From an uncultured Oscillospiraceae bacterium (GTDB lineage: Bacteria > Bacillota > Clostridia > Oscillospirales > Oscillospiraceae): DNA of 64,000 nt. The stretch covers positions 124,001-188,000 of the forward strand of contig CALXDM010000002.1 of NCBI GenBank assembly GCA_944387065.1, in the 5' to 3' direction. The position numbers and the translations under genes are program-made. Of the stretch, positions 25,908 through 33,207 are shown in pieces. The notes beneath the pieces were generated by a model. It did no database searches. It was not told where the DNA came from and saw only the letters and a list, made by a program, of their open reading frames with translations. Position 1 is the stretch's first letter. Each line of letters opens with the position of its first letter.

Positions 25908-26930
25908 TCAGAGCATCTGACGGCTGCGGGAGATATTCATGGTACCGTCCTGCATCTCGCCGATCCAATCCAGGCTCTTGCCCGTGCCGTGGGCCACGCA
26001 GGAGATGGCGTCGTCGGCCACAAAGGTCTCGATGCCGGTATGGGACTCGATGAGCTTGTCAAAGCCCCAAACCAGGCTGCCCCCGCCGGTCATCACGATG
26101 CCGTTGGTGGAGATGTCTGCCACCAGTTCGGGGGGCGTGCGTTCCAATACGCCGTGGATGGCCTCCAGAATGCGGGCGCAAGGCTCTTCAAAGGCCTCAA
26201 TCATCTCGCTGGAACTGACGGAGAACACCCGGGGCAGACCCGTCATCAGACAGCGGCCCTTGATCTCCATGGTGATCTCCTCCGGTCGGGGAAAGACGCA
26301 GCCGATGGTGATCTTCAGCTCCTCGGCGGTACGGTCGCCAATGAGCACGTTGTGCCGTTTGCGGATGTATTTCACCACCGCTTCGCTAAAGGCGTCGCCG
26401 GCCACCTTGATGGAGGCCGATTCCACGATGCCCGACAGGGAGATGACGGCGATGTCCGCCGTGCCGCCGCCAATATCCACCACCATGTGGCCGTCTGGCT
26501 GATTGATGTCGATGCCCGCGCCGATGGCGGCGGCCAGGGGCTCCTCAATGAGATAGACCCGCCGGGCGCCGGCTTGAATCCCCGCGTCAATGACCGCCCG
26601 CTCCTCCACCTCGGTGATGCCGGAGGGGACGCAGATGACCACCCTGGGCTTGAACAGGCGGATGGGCGCCACCTTGCGGATGAACTCCCGGAGCATCCGC
26701 TCGGTCATGTCATAGTCGGAGATCACTCCCTCCCGCAGGGGGCGGATGGCCACAATGTTACCGGGGGTGCGTCCCAGCATCTGCTGGGCCTCGGTCCCCA
26801 CCTTGAGCAGCTTGCCCGTGTTCTTATCCAGCGCCACCACCGATGGCTCCCGCAGCACGATGCCCTTGTCCTTCAGGTACACCAGTACGCTGGCCGTGCC
26901 CAGGTCAATCCCAATATCTTTCGCGAACAT
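25908..26930 (-). CDS. mreB: Rod-shape actin-like protein MreB/Mbl
   Basis: 340 aa. Phosphate-1 loop IGIDLGTASVLVYLKDKGIV, phosphate-2 VVDIGGGTADIAVISL, adenosine motif GIVMTGGGSLVWGFD; IRPLREGVISDYDMTERML is typical of MreB. The protein forms membrane-bound filaments that place wall synthesis. The gene stands alone without mreC/mreD, so Mbl or MreBH are equally possible paralogues. The ATG at 26930 has GGGGTG six bases upstream; a GTG three codons earlier is less likely. A promoter and leader of about 80 nt precede it. Confidence 0.93.
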   Translation of the reverse strand: MFAKDIGIDLGTASVLVYLKDKGIVLREPSVVALDKNTGKLLKVGTEAQQMLGRTPGNIVAIRPLREGVISDYDMTERMLREFIRKVAPIRLFKPRVVICVPSGITEVEERAVIDAGIQAGARRVYLIEEPLAAAIGAGIDINQPDGHMVVDIGGGTADIAVISLSGIVESASIKVAGDAFSEAVVKYIRKRHNVLIGDRTAEELKITIGCVFPRPEEITMEIKGRCLMTGLPRVFSVSSSEMIEAFEEPCARILEAIHGVLERTPPELVADISTNGIVMTGGGSLVWGFDKLIESHTGIETFVADDAISCVAHGTGKSLDWIGEMQDGTMNISRSRQML

Positions 26931-27019
26931 AGTTTTCACCCCATGAAATATGACTGCCCCACGCCTGCAAGTTTATCCCAAACGCGGAAGAAATAGACAT
27001 CATCGCCAGGATATTACCC

Positions 27020-27048
27020 ATTATACTGGACAGCCTCCCGTTTTGCAA
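27020..27048 (-). promoter_or_regulatory. Sigma-A promoter of mreB
   Basis: On the minus strand TTGCAA (27043-27048), a 17-bp spacer and a perfect TATAAT (27020-27025). Confidence 0.82.
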
Positions 27049-27117
27049 TGGGGTTTCGCAATTTCTTTGCCCGCCCAACCGGGCCAGGCCACCCCCCGGC
27101 TGGAGAAACAGCCCTGG

Positions 27118-27162
27118 AAAAAACACCAGGCCCCCAGCTGTCCCACACGCAGCTGGGGGCCT
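27118..27162 (-). terminator. Terminator of the ncRNA
   Basis: 13-bp perfect stem (27150-27162 and 27128-27140) followed on the minus strand by GGTG and six T (27118-27123). Confidence 0.9.
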
Positions 27163-27449
27163 ACTTCTGATCTGGCTTTTCCAATGGACGCTTCCCTCTT
27201 TTCCTGAGACTACGCTGGGCTTGCACCGGACTCCGTCTCCCGTTTCCTCAAACCATGGGGCCTTCCCACCTCCGCCCACCCTTTCGGGCCAGGGCCAGGT
27301 CAAGGCGCCCGTCGCTTACGCAAGCCGGTTTGGAACGAATCAGATCTGGTTTCCCGCCGCCGTCCCAGCGCCAAAAGTTGGGGCTGGTTTCCTTTCGTAC
27401 TTCCAAACGATCAGGTCTGACTGTACATGGGACTCACCCTTTCCTTTCT
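27118..27449 (-). ncRNA. Unidentified structured noncoding RNA (about 330 nt)
   Basis: No plausible protein frame, but a full transcription unit: a consensus promoter starting RNA near 27449 and an intrinsic terminator ending near 27118. Predicted pairings include an 8-bp helix GTTTGGAA/TTCCAAAC (27401-27408 with 27328-27335), a closing helix CTGATC/GATCAG (27409-27414 with 27167-27172), a GAGAC/GTCTC hairpin (27235-27239 with 27206-27210) and a CCC-GAAA-GGG tetraloop near 27281. The string GGAAACCAG occurs twice. I found none of the conserved cores of RNase P, tmRNA, SRP RNA or 6S RNA. Confidence 0.75.
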
Positions 27450-27455
27450 GTCTGT

Positions 27456-27484
27456 ATTATACGATAGTCCCTCTGGTTTGTCAA
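27456..27484 (-). promoter_or_regulatory. Consensus promoter of the ncRNA with AT-rich upstream element
   Basis: On the minus strand TTGACA (27479-27484), exactly 17 bp, TATAAT (27456-27461). Upstream (27486-27515) lies an AT-rich stretch with A-tracts and the dyad TAGAGA-TTT-TCTCTA, striking in this GC-rich genome and like an UP element. Strong expression is expected. Confidence 0.92.
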
Positions 27485-27520
27485 CTATTTTTTAGAGATT
27501 TTCTCTAATTTTTTAGGATG

Positions 27521-27554
27521 CCCCGCCGTGGGTTTGGACGCTCCCACGGCGGGG
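27521..27554 (-). terminator. Hairpin at the end of the phage-like cluster
   Basis: 12-bp perfect stem (27543-27554 and 27521-27532) just after the last tail gene. No T-run directly follows, so termination may be partial and could run into the ncRNA locus. Confidence 0.6.
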
Positions 27555-27563
27555 CGGAGCCGC

Positions 27564-28133
27564 TCACTCCTGCCAGACGGCCAGCCCATACCAGCTCTTC
27601 CCGGCAGCCTGAGTCTCTCCCCAGGTGGAGACCCGCTGGGCCACCTGCGCCCAGCTGTTGTACCAGAACCGGTAGGAGATCTCTAAGTGGCAGGGCAAGA
27701 TCTCCTCCATGATCCGACGCAACTGTGCAAAGTCCTCCGGGATGCCGATCACATCGGGGAAGAACACCTCCACGCAGCCCGGCCGGCCTGTCTCCTCTGC
27801 CTGGGCGTTGATGCCGCAGCCGGCCAGGGTGTCGTTGACCGCCCGGAGGGTAAAGCTGTCCCCTCCGATGCGCAGCAGAGCGGCCAGCGCCTGCCGGCGC
27901 TCAGCCAGAGTGGTACTTACCGGCCGATAGGGCAGCAGCGCCTCCACCAGTTCCAGGCCAAAGCTCTCCGCCGTGACCAGCGACATCTCCCTGGCCGTCT
28001 CCTCCAGCTCACCCAGCCCCTGGTCCAGCTGCCGTCCATATGCCTCCAGCTCCTCCCGGTTGCGCTTGCCGCCGCTCAGGTCATACACCCCCAGGGGGCG
28101 CAATAGGTCGATCAGATGGTCGATATGTGTCAC
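27564..28133 (-). CDS. Tail protein I / YmfQ (XkdU)-like baseplate protein
   Basis: 189 aa, last gene of the cluster. The N-terminal helices (IDHLIDLLRPLGVYDL, then YGRQLDQGLGELEETAREM) and RRQALAALLRIGGDSFTLRAVNDTLAGCG match the YmfQ/DUF2313 family, which sits at the baseplate edge and usually connects to tail fibres. No fibre gene follows, which is unusual. The start is GTG with GGGAGGG upstream. Confidence 0.78.
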   Translation of the reverse strand: MTHIDHLIDLLRPLGVYDLSGGKRNREELEAYGRQLDQGLGELEETAREMSLVTAESFGLELVEALLPYRPVSTTLAERRQALAALLRIGGDSFTLRAVNDTLAGCGINAQAEETGRPGCVEVFFPDVIGIPEDFAQLRRIMEEILPCHLEISYRFWYNSWAQVAQRVSTWGETQAAGKSWYGLAVWQE

Positions 28134-28149
28134 CGCGCGCTCCCTCCCA

Positions 28150-29205
28150 TCAAGTCGCCTGGGTCACCGTGACCTGTCCCAGCCGGGGCAGGGTGACACT
28201 GTCCGCGGCCAGGTCGGCCCCAGGCTGGGTGAGCACGCAGTTGTCCACCCCTTCCAGCTGGAACAGCAGGGCGGTGAGCTGGGCCCGCAGCACTGGCTGG
28301 CCTAGCCGTTCGCCGGTAAACCATCCCTGCAAGGCCTCCCGCGCCGCCTGGGCCACCGCTTCAAAGCTGTAACCCTCCCCCACCGTCAGGGCCACAGACA
28401 CATCCACCTGAACCTGCTGGGGCGCCAGCACCTGCACATCCACGGCGATCTCCCGCACCTGGTCAAAGTGCGCCTGTACCGCATCCACCAGCGCCTCGTC
28501 GGGCATTCCCCCCTGGGCCGCGATGACCACATCTACCGTCCCCACGCCCCGACTGCGGGGCAGCACCGTCACCGCCGCCACCCCGTCAAAGGCCATGGCC
28601 TGCTGCTCATAAAACACCTTGTTGGCCCCGTTGGCCAAGCGCCGGAAGGTCTCCATCACCCGGGTCCGCAGCGCCTCGTCATCCTCAGTGTCCTGGCCGT
28701 TGGAAAAGGGAGCCAGGTTGGCGCAGGCAGTCACCCCCACCGGCGGCACGGCCAGGAACACCACGCTGCCCGCCGGCACGTTGCCCGCCGCTCCCGGCTC
28801 CACCGCCTCCACCGGCAGGTCGATCTGGCTGCCCCCGGCGGCCACGCTGCCCGCCCGGGTGGTGGCAAAGCGGATCCCGTCGGCGCTCATGCACACGGTG
28901 CCCTCCGGCACCTGGGTCTCAAAGGTGCGCTGCTCGTCCACATAGAAGCGCACCGTCCCGGTGGCCTTGGCCGCCTGCCGCCGGGACAGGCCCCGCAGCT
29001 GGGCGTGGTGATCCAGCTGTTCCCCCTGCGCACTCTGAGGGAAGCACTGCCTGCGGGTCCAATCGGCCTGGATCGATAGGCTGTAAAGCTGGGCGGCCAC
29101 CGCGTAGAATCTGGCCGCCAGGTCGCCGCTGCCGCCGGCGGCCACTCCAGTGCGGGTCAGAAAGTCTGCCGCCAGCTCCCGATAGATTTCCTCAACCGTC
29201 CTCAT
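28150..29205 (-). CDS. Baseplate J-like protein (XkdT-like)
   Basis: 351 aa. The pattern ADFLTRTGVAAGGSGDLAARFYAVAAQLY, VPEGTVCMSADGIRFATT, VEAVEPGAAGNVPAGSV and NGQDTEDDEALRTRVMETFR is diagnostic for baseplate J/gp47 proteins that form the baseplate wedge of contractile tails. ATG at 29205 lies two bases after the preceding stop; a TTG two codons earlier is possible. Confidence 0.9.
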   Translation of the reverse strand: MRTVEEIYRELAADFLTRTGVAAGGSGDLAARFYAVAAQLYSLSIQADWTRRQCFPQSAQGEQLDHHAQLRGLSRRQAAKATGTVRFYVDEQRTFETQVPEGTVCMSADGIRFATTRAGSVAAGGSQIDLPVEAVEPGAAGNVPAGSVVFLAVPPVGVTACANLAPFSNGQDTEDDEALRTRVMETFRRLANGANKVFYEQQAMAFDGVAAVTVLPRSRGVGTVDVVIAAQGGMPDEALVDAVQAHFDQVREIAVDVQVLAPQQVQVDVSVALTVGEGYSFEAVAQAAREALQGWFTGERLGQPVLRAQLTALLFQLEGVDNCVLTQPGADLAADSVTLPRLGQVTVTQAT

Positions 29206-29207
29206 CC

Positions 29208-29549
29208 TCAACCCTCACATTCCACGCTCAGCGGCAGTCCCTGCCACTCCAGTTCCACCAAAATCCGGAGCCGGTCCCCCTCCTGGGCCACCCGCGCCCC
29301 GGTTACCGCCACCTCCAGCTCGCTCAGGGCCTCGGCGGCATACCGCAGGGCCAGGCTGGCCCACTGATCGGGCTTCTCCCGGCGCAGCAGGCTCAGCCGG
29401 CTGCCCAGCTGGGGCAGAAAGGGAAAGCTGCCCCGCCGGGCGGTCAGTCGGAAGAGCACCTCTCCCAGCAGCGCCTGGGCCCCGCTGGCCCCAGCCAGTT
29501 CCCCGGCCTGGTTCAGGGCGTAGTCCCGATCCTTCAAGACAAGGGCCAT
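29208..29549 (-). CDS. Baseplate wedge protein (gp25/XkdS-like)
   Basis: 113 aa. MALVLKDRDYALNQAG begins the protein and ALLGEVLFRLTARRGSFPFLPQLGS is typical of small DUF2634/gp25-type wedge components. The position between the spike-like gene and baseplate J agrees with xkdS in PBSX. ATG at 29549 has GGGGGGTGG six bases upstream; an ATG two codons earlier overlaps the previous stop. Confidence 0.72.
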   Translation of the reverse strand: MALVLKDRDYALNQAGELAGASGAQALLGEVLFRLTARRGSFPFLPQLGSRLSLLRREKPDQWASLALRYAAEALSELEVAVTGARVAQEGDRLRILVELEWQGLPLSVECEG

Positions 29550-29551
29550 GC

Positions 29552-29902
29552 TCATCCACCCCCCACGCCCGCCGCAACCCCGGCAATATAGTCCTCCAGG
29601 GGCACCCCGTTGAGCCGCACCTGTCCCTTCAGCTCCACGACCTCCCCCTCCAGCGTGACCTGGGCTGGGATCTGCTCCCCCTGCCGCGCCCCGATCACAC
29701 AGGGGTCCTCCCCCTGGTTTTTCAGCACCAACACCCGCTGGCCCACCCGGGGAGTCCACCGATATCCGCCGGGGGCGTACAGCTCCAGGTTCCTCCGCTC
29801 ACTGTCCAGCTGGACGGCCAGGCCGTCCCCGCTGATGGTCACCGTCCCCGTCTGTGCCTCCCCGGCGGGGACGGGCCGCTTCTGTTGTCCGCTCAGCCAC
29901 AT
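29552..29902 (-). CDS. Baseplate/spike-associated OB-fold protein (XkdR-like)
   Basis: 116 aa, beta-rich. LDSERRNLELYAPGGYRWTPRVGQRVLVLKNQGEDPCVIG resembles the OB-fold of gpV/XkdR proteins beneath the tail spike. A short C-terminal part (VELKGQVRLNGVPLEDYI) may be the only remnant of a spike. It is shorter than usual spike proteins. The start MWLSGQQKRP lies eight bases after GGAGG. Confidence 0.62.
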   Translation of the reverse strand: MWLSGQQKRPVPAGEAQTGTVTISGDGLAVQLDSERRNLELYAPGGYRWTPRVGQRVLVLKNQGEDPCVIGARQGEQIPAQVTLEGEVVELKGQVRLNGVPLEDYIAGVAAGVGGG

Positions 29903-29917
29903 GGCCGGCACCTCCCT

Positions 29918-30874
29918 CTATATCATACTGTCTGGCTGCCCCAGCACCAGGGTGGTGCTCAGCCCCTCCGGGCCGCAGGCAGTCTCGGTCTGGGCCACTC
30001 GGTACAGGCCGTTGGCCCCACAGCCGGACAGCTCCACCCGCACCAGCTGCCCGGGCCAGGCCAGGAAAGCTCCTGCCGCCGTCACCGTCAGCCGTACCCG
30101 ACTGCTGCGGGAGGCCCGCAGCTGATAGTCCCCGGAATAGCGCATGGCGGCCGATCCGGTGGTGTTTGGTACCGTGACCACCCGCCGGGCGCTGCCCCCT
30201 TCGGCCAGGAATTGGGGGTCTGACACCCATTGGGTGTCCCAGGAGGAGCGCCTGCGCACCGCCACCTGGCTGAGCACCCCATGTCTCTCTTCCCGGTACT
30301 CCCATCCCGTCACCGCCAGCCCATCGGACAGCCGCAGGGAGCCGCCGTCGTCCCCATGGCCGTCTAGTATCAACCGGCCCAGCCGGTCAAACCTGGGCAC
30401 CACCCCGCCGTGGTAGCAGGCAAACTCATGCACTACGCTCCACTCGCTCACCCCGCTGGCCACAGTAAATCCGCTCACCGCGGGCAGGGCCCAGCCCCCC
30501 ACCGTCTCAATCCCGTAGGGCGCCACATGGTCTGCCACGATGTCCGCCCGAGTGGCCAGCTGATACTGGGCTGGCATGGCCTCGTTGTCCAGCAGCAGCG
30601 CGGCCATCCCCCGGCCGGACACCTCCAGATACAGCCCTTCCCCGCCGCACACGCAGGCAAACTCGTCCACCACCCCGGTGAACACCTGCTCCCCCTCCCA
30701 CCTGGCATAGAACCGGCAGGCCTGGGACATCAGTCGCTCCTGTCCGCTCTCCCAAAGGCAGCGTACAAAGAAGCTGTCGCAGGGCACGCCGGTGCCGTAG
30801 CAAAACTCCCAGCGTACCGTCTCGGGCAGCGTCACCCTGCCCCCGTCCCCCAGTACTACCCAGCACTCCATCAT
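29918..30874 (-). CDS. Tail hub protein (XkdQ-like)
   Basis: 318 aa. WEFCYGTGVPCDSFFVRCLW and VFTGVVDEFACVCGGEGLYLEVSGRGMAALLLDNE match the XkdQ/gpD group, the hub that joins tail tube and spike. The start overlaps the stop of the LysM gene (ATGA), showing coupled translation. Confidence 0.8.
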   Translation of the reverse strand: MMECWVVLGDGGRVTLPETVRWEFCYGTGVPCDSFFVRCLWESGQERLMSQACRFYARWEGEQVFTGVVDEFACVCGGEGLYLEVSGRGMAALLLDNEAMPAQYQLATRADIVADHVAPYGIETVGGWALPAVSGFTVASGVSEWSVVHEFACYHGGVVPRFDRLGRLILDGHGDDGGSLRLSDGLAVTGWEYREERHGVLSQVAVRRRSSWDTQWVSDPQFLAEGGSARRVVTVPNTTGSAAMRYSGDYQLRASRSSRVRLTVTAAGAFLAWPGQLVRVELSGCGANGLYRVAQTETACGPEGLSTTLVLGQPDSMI

Positions 30875-31449
30875 GAGATCCTCACCCTCTGTCCCGGATA
30901 GATGAGGTTGGGGTTGCGGATGGACGGGTTGAGGGCCACGATGCCCTCCAGCGTCACCCCATATCGCACCGCCAGCCCCCATAGGGTCTCCCCCCTGGCC
31001 ACCGTGTGCCAGATCTGTTGCGCCTCCGGCCCCACCTGCTGGGCCGTCCCGCCGGCGCCTTGCCCCCCGGCGATCTGCTCCAGCCGGGCGGTCACATCCG
31101 CCACCACATCCCAAAAGGCAAAGCGGTAGCGCACATAGTCCGCCCTGGGCTCCTCCAGTGCCTCCAGGTGGACAAACCAGGCGGTGCTGGTCATCCACAC
31201 CGGATGGATCAGCACCCCTGGCGTCTCCTCGTAGAAGAGGTTGGCCAGCTGCTTGAAGGTGTCGTAGGCGTCCTCCCCTACGAACTCCCCCTCCCCCTCC
31301 AGCACCCTGCGGCTCTGTCCCAAGCTCTGAAGGTAGTGCCGGCCAAAGGGGATCTTGTGCGCCGCCATCTCCCGGGCAAAGGTAATGGCGTAGGTGCGGG
31401 GGTTATGGGGCCAGACAAAACTCTTAAAGCGCATGGGCGAAAGCCTCAT
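30871..31449 (-). CDS. LysM-containing tail protein (XkdP-like)
   Basis: 192 aa. Residues 1-125 form the tail domain (MRFKSFVWPHNPRTYAITFA); residues 145-192 are a LysM domain (HTVARGETLWGLAVRYGVTLEGIVALNPSI, ending IYPGQRVRIS). In PBSX-like tails the equivalent protein sits between tape measure and hub. GAGGAGGGGG precedes the ATG. Confidence 0.87.
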   Translation of the reverse strand: MRLSPMRFKSFVWPHNPRTYAITFAREMAAHKIPFGRHYLQSLGQSRRVLEGEGEFVGEDAYDTFKQLANLFYEETPGVLIHPVWMTSTAWFVHLEALEEPRADYVRYRFAFWDVVADVTARLEQIAGGQGAGGTAQQVGPEAQQIWHTVARGETLWGLAVRYGVTLEGIVALNPSIRNPNLIYPGQRVRIS

Positions 31450-31474
31450 GCCCTCCCCCTCCTCTCGGTCTGTG

Positions 31475-32164
31475 TCAGTAAATGCTCATACCGCCGTCAT
31501 ACCGCCGGCTGTCCCGACGCATGGCCCGGTCCAGCTGACCCATGGTCAGCCCGGACTGCTGGGGCATAGCCGTCTCCCGACGTACCGCCACCCCCGCAGT
31601 CTGGGTGGCGCTCTGCTCCCAACTGGCCGCCCGCACCTGGCGGTACAGCCGCCGCAGGCCGCCGTCTCCTCCGGCGGATGGGGGACCGGCGGCAGCTTCC
31701 CAGCCCGCCGGGGCGGGGACAGGCAGGAGGGGATGGGCCGCCGCCAACCCAGGCCCCAATACCGCCTGGCCCGGAACACCCTGATCCAGAGCACCTTGAC
31801 CCGGCGCTCCCTGAGCCGGCCTCCCTTCCTCCCCCAGCCCTGTGGATGGCAGGGTCAACCGTCGCTCCATCTGGGCCAGCAGCCGCTCCGGCACGCCGCT
31901 TCGCTCCGACGGCGGGCGGCTTGTAGACGAACCAGACCAGTTCCAGCTCTGTCTCTTGGGGCCCGTCTGTACAGAGGGAGCGGCGGTTTGCCCCTCATCT
32001 CCTCCATCCTGGGAGGATCTGTCGGTGGCAGAGGGACGCTGCCCGTTGAGCAGAGGCACACGGGGGATCATCCCCGACAGTCGTTCCTCCAGCAGCCCTG
32101 GTTCCTCCTGCTCCTCATCCTGTCCCTGGTCCTGATCCAGCAGTCGCTCCAGATAGTCCACCAC
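31475..32164 (-). CDS. Short low-complexity protein at the tape-measure position
   Basis: 229 aa. The N-terminal 30 residues are very acidic (DYLERLLDQDQGQDEEQEE); residues 45-160 are rich in Pro, Gly, Ser and Gln with repeats of the type PGQGALDQGVPGQ; the last 60 are basic and helical (LRRLYRQVRAASWEQSA) ending RRYDGGMSIY. Between tail chaperone and LysM gene, phages of this type carry a tape measure of 600 aa or more, full of membrane and coiled-coil segments. None is seen here. The start is GTG within the end of the chaperone frame. Its function as ruler is only inferred from position. Confidence 0.6.
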   Translation of the reverse strand: MVDYLERLLDQDQGQDEEQEEPGLLEERLSGMIPRVPLLNGQRPSATDRSSQDGGDEGQTAAPSVQTGPKRQSWNWSGSSTSRPPSERSGVPERLLAQMERRLTLPSTGLGEEGRPAQGAPGQGALDQGVPGQAVLGPGLAAAHPLLPVPAPAGWEAAAGPPSAGGDGGLRRLYRQVRAASWEQSATQTAGVAVRRETAMPQQSGLTMGQLDRAMRRDSRRYDGGMSIY

Positions 32165-32797
32165 CGGCCATCCCTCCCTTTATCCGCTCAAACCGTCTCA
32201 GATCAAATCCGGGGTTGTCCCCCCAGTCCTCCCGCCGGGCCGCGCACACCGGGCAGGGCTCCTCCAACACCTGGCTGCGGCAGTCTGGGCATAGCCGGGC
32301 CAGCTCCTCCTGCTGATCCAGCAGGAGGTTTAACGCACACCAGAGGTAGTCCCGGTCGGTCATCCGCCGGGCGCGTTCCTCCGTGGGAAGAGCGCCGAAC
32401 AGGCGGAGCACACGCCATTGAAGGCGCTCGTAAGGCGCGTGCTCCAACCTTTTTTTGCCTCGTCCAGCGCCTCCTCGCTCTGCCAAGGGGCGGGGTTGCG
32501 CGCCCGGTTGAACTGATCCCACACCTGGGCCAGCCGGTCCACGTCCTCCACCCGCAGGCTGCTGAGCACCTGCTGGCCGTCCTCATAGACCGGCCTGCCC
32601 CGGCGCTCCAGCGCCCTGGCCAGCAGGCAGGCGTTGTCGCACAGCGCCCGCTCCCGCCCGTCTTGGGCCAGCAGCGCCCCCTCCCGGCGGGCCTGGAGCA
32701 CCTCCCAGGCCGACAGCAGGCGCAGCTCGCCCTCGGCCACCGGCCACCGGTCCGCCCCGCCGGCCCGGAGCCGCTTGCCCGTCCTGTTTCCTCTCAT
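32115..32797 (-). CDS. Tail assembly chaperone, long form by -1 frameshift (XkdN-like G-T)
   Basis: Product of reading the first frame from 32797 to the slippery site A_AAA_AAA at 32450-32456, then shifting -1 and continuing to 32115 (about 227 aa). The added part begins RLEHAPYERLQWRVLRLFG, contains a zinc-ribbon-like pair CPDC and CPVC near its end, and closes with Gly/Ser residues. Four nucleotides after the heptamer a 12-bp stem (32434-32445 with 32405-32416, one G-U pair) can pause ribosomes. Such G/GT pairs help wind tube protein around the tape measure. Confidence 0.87.
32360..32797 (-). CDS. Tail assembly chaperone, short form (XkdN-like G)
   Basis: 145 aa. It includes LLSAWEVLQARREGALL, ERALCDNACLLARALE and VEDVDRLAQVWDQFNRARNP, a helical protein following the tube gene as xkdN does. 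It is the zero-frame product; after the slippery site it ends with 30 residues of different sequence. One base separates it from the tube stop. The ribosome site is weak (GCGGGG). Confidence 0.82.
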   Translation of the reverse strand: MRGNRTGKRLRAGGADRWPVAEGELRLLSAWEVLQARREGALLAQDGRERALCDNACLLARALERRGRPVYEDGQQVLSSLRVEDVDRLAQVWDQFNRARNPAPWQSEEALDEAKKGWSTRLTSAFNGVCSACSALFPRRNAPGG

Positions 32798-32798
32798 C

Positions 32799-33194
32799 TC
32801 ATGCCCCGCTTTCCATCCGGTGCCGGGCCACCAGGGACAGCTTCTCCACCACCATCTCCCGGAGCTTGCCCTCCTCCTGGATCCCGCTCCACTGGCAGCC
32901 GGAATAGATCACCCTCCGGTCCGGCTTGCAGATCACCAGGGAGAAGTCCCTCAGGTCATGGAAGCTCAGGTTGTCAGCGATGGCCTCGTCGGTGGCGTAC
33001 AGCCGAGTCAGCTCGATCTCATGGCGCTGGGGCCCCTGCACGGCGGCCACCGGCTCGTCCTCCCCGAAGGCCTCCACCGTGGCTGACTCCCGGGTGGTGA
33101 CACACCGGTAGCTCTGCACCACCGCCACCTTCTTCCCGTTCAGCTCCAGCCAGATGTCACTGCTGGTGGGAAATCCTGTGATATGCACGCTCAT
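32799..33194 (-). CDS. Tail tube protein (XkdM-like)
   Basis: 131 aa. GFPTSSDIWLELNGKKVAVVQSY and FHDLRDFSLVICKPDRRVIYSGCQW match phage tail tube proteins of the XkdM group. They polymerise into the inner tube of contractile tails. GAGGAGGAATG precedes the ATG, 13 bp after the sheath gene. Confidence 0.86.
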   Translation of the reverse strand: MSVHITGFPTSSDIWLELNGKKVAVVQSYRCVTTRESATVEAFGEDEPVAAVQGPQRHEIELTRLYATDEAIADNLSFHDLRDFSLVICKPDRRVIYSGCQWSGIQEEGKLREMVVEKLSLVARHRMESGA

Positions 33195-33207
33195 CCATCA
33201 TTCCTCC

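Noticed and set aside
27118..27449. RNase P, tmRNA, SRP RNA or 6S RNA as identity of the ncRNA
   Set aside because: The conserved cores (for example GAGGAAAGTCCGGGC of RNase P, the GGTTCGA tRNA-like end of tmRNA, GGAAGGAAGCAG-like SRP loop) were not found on either strand.
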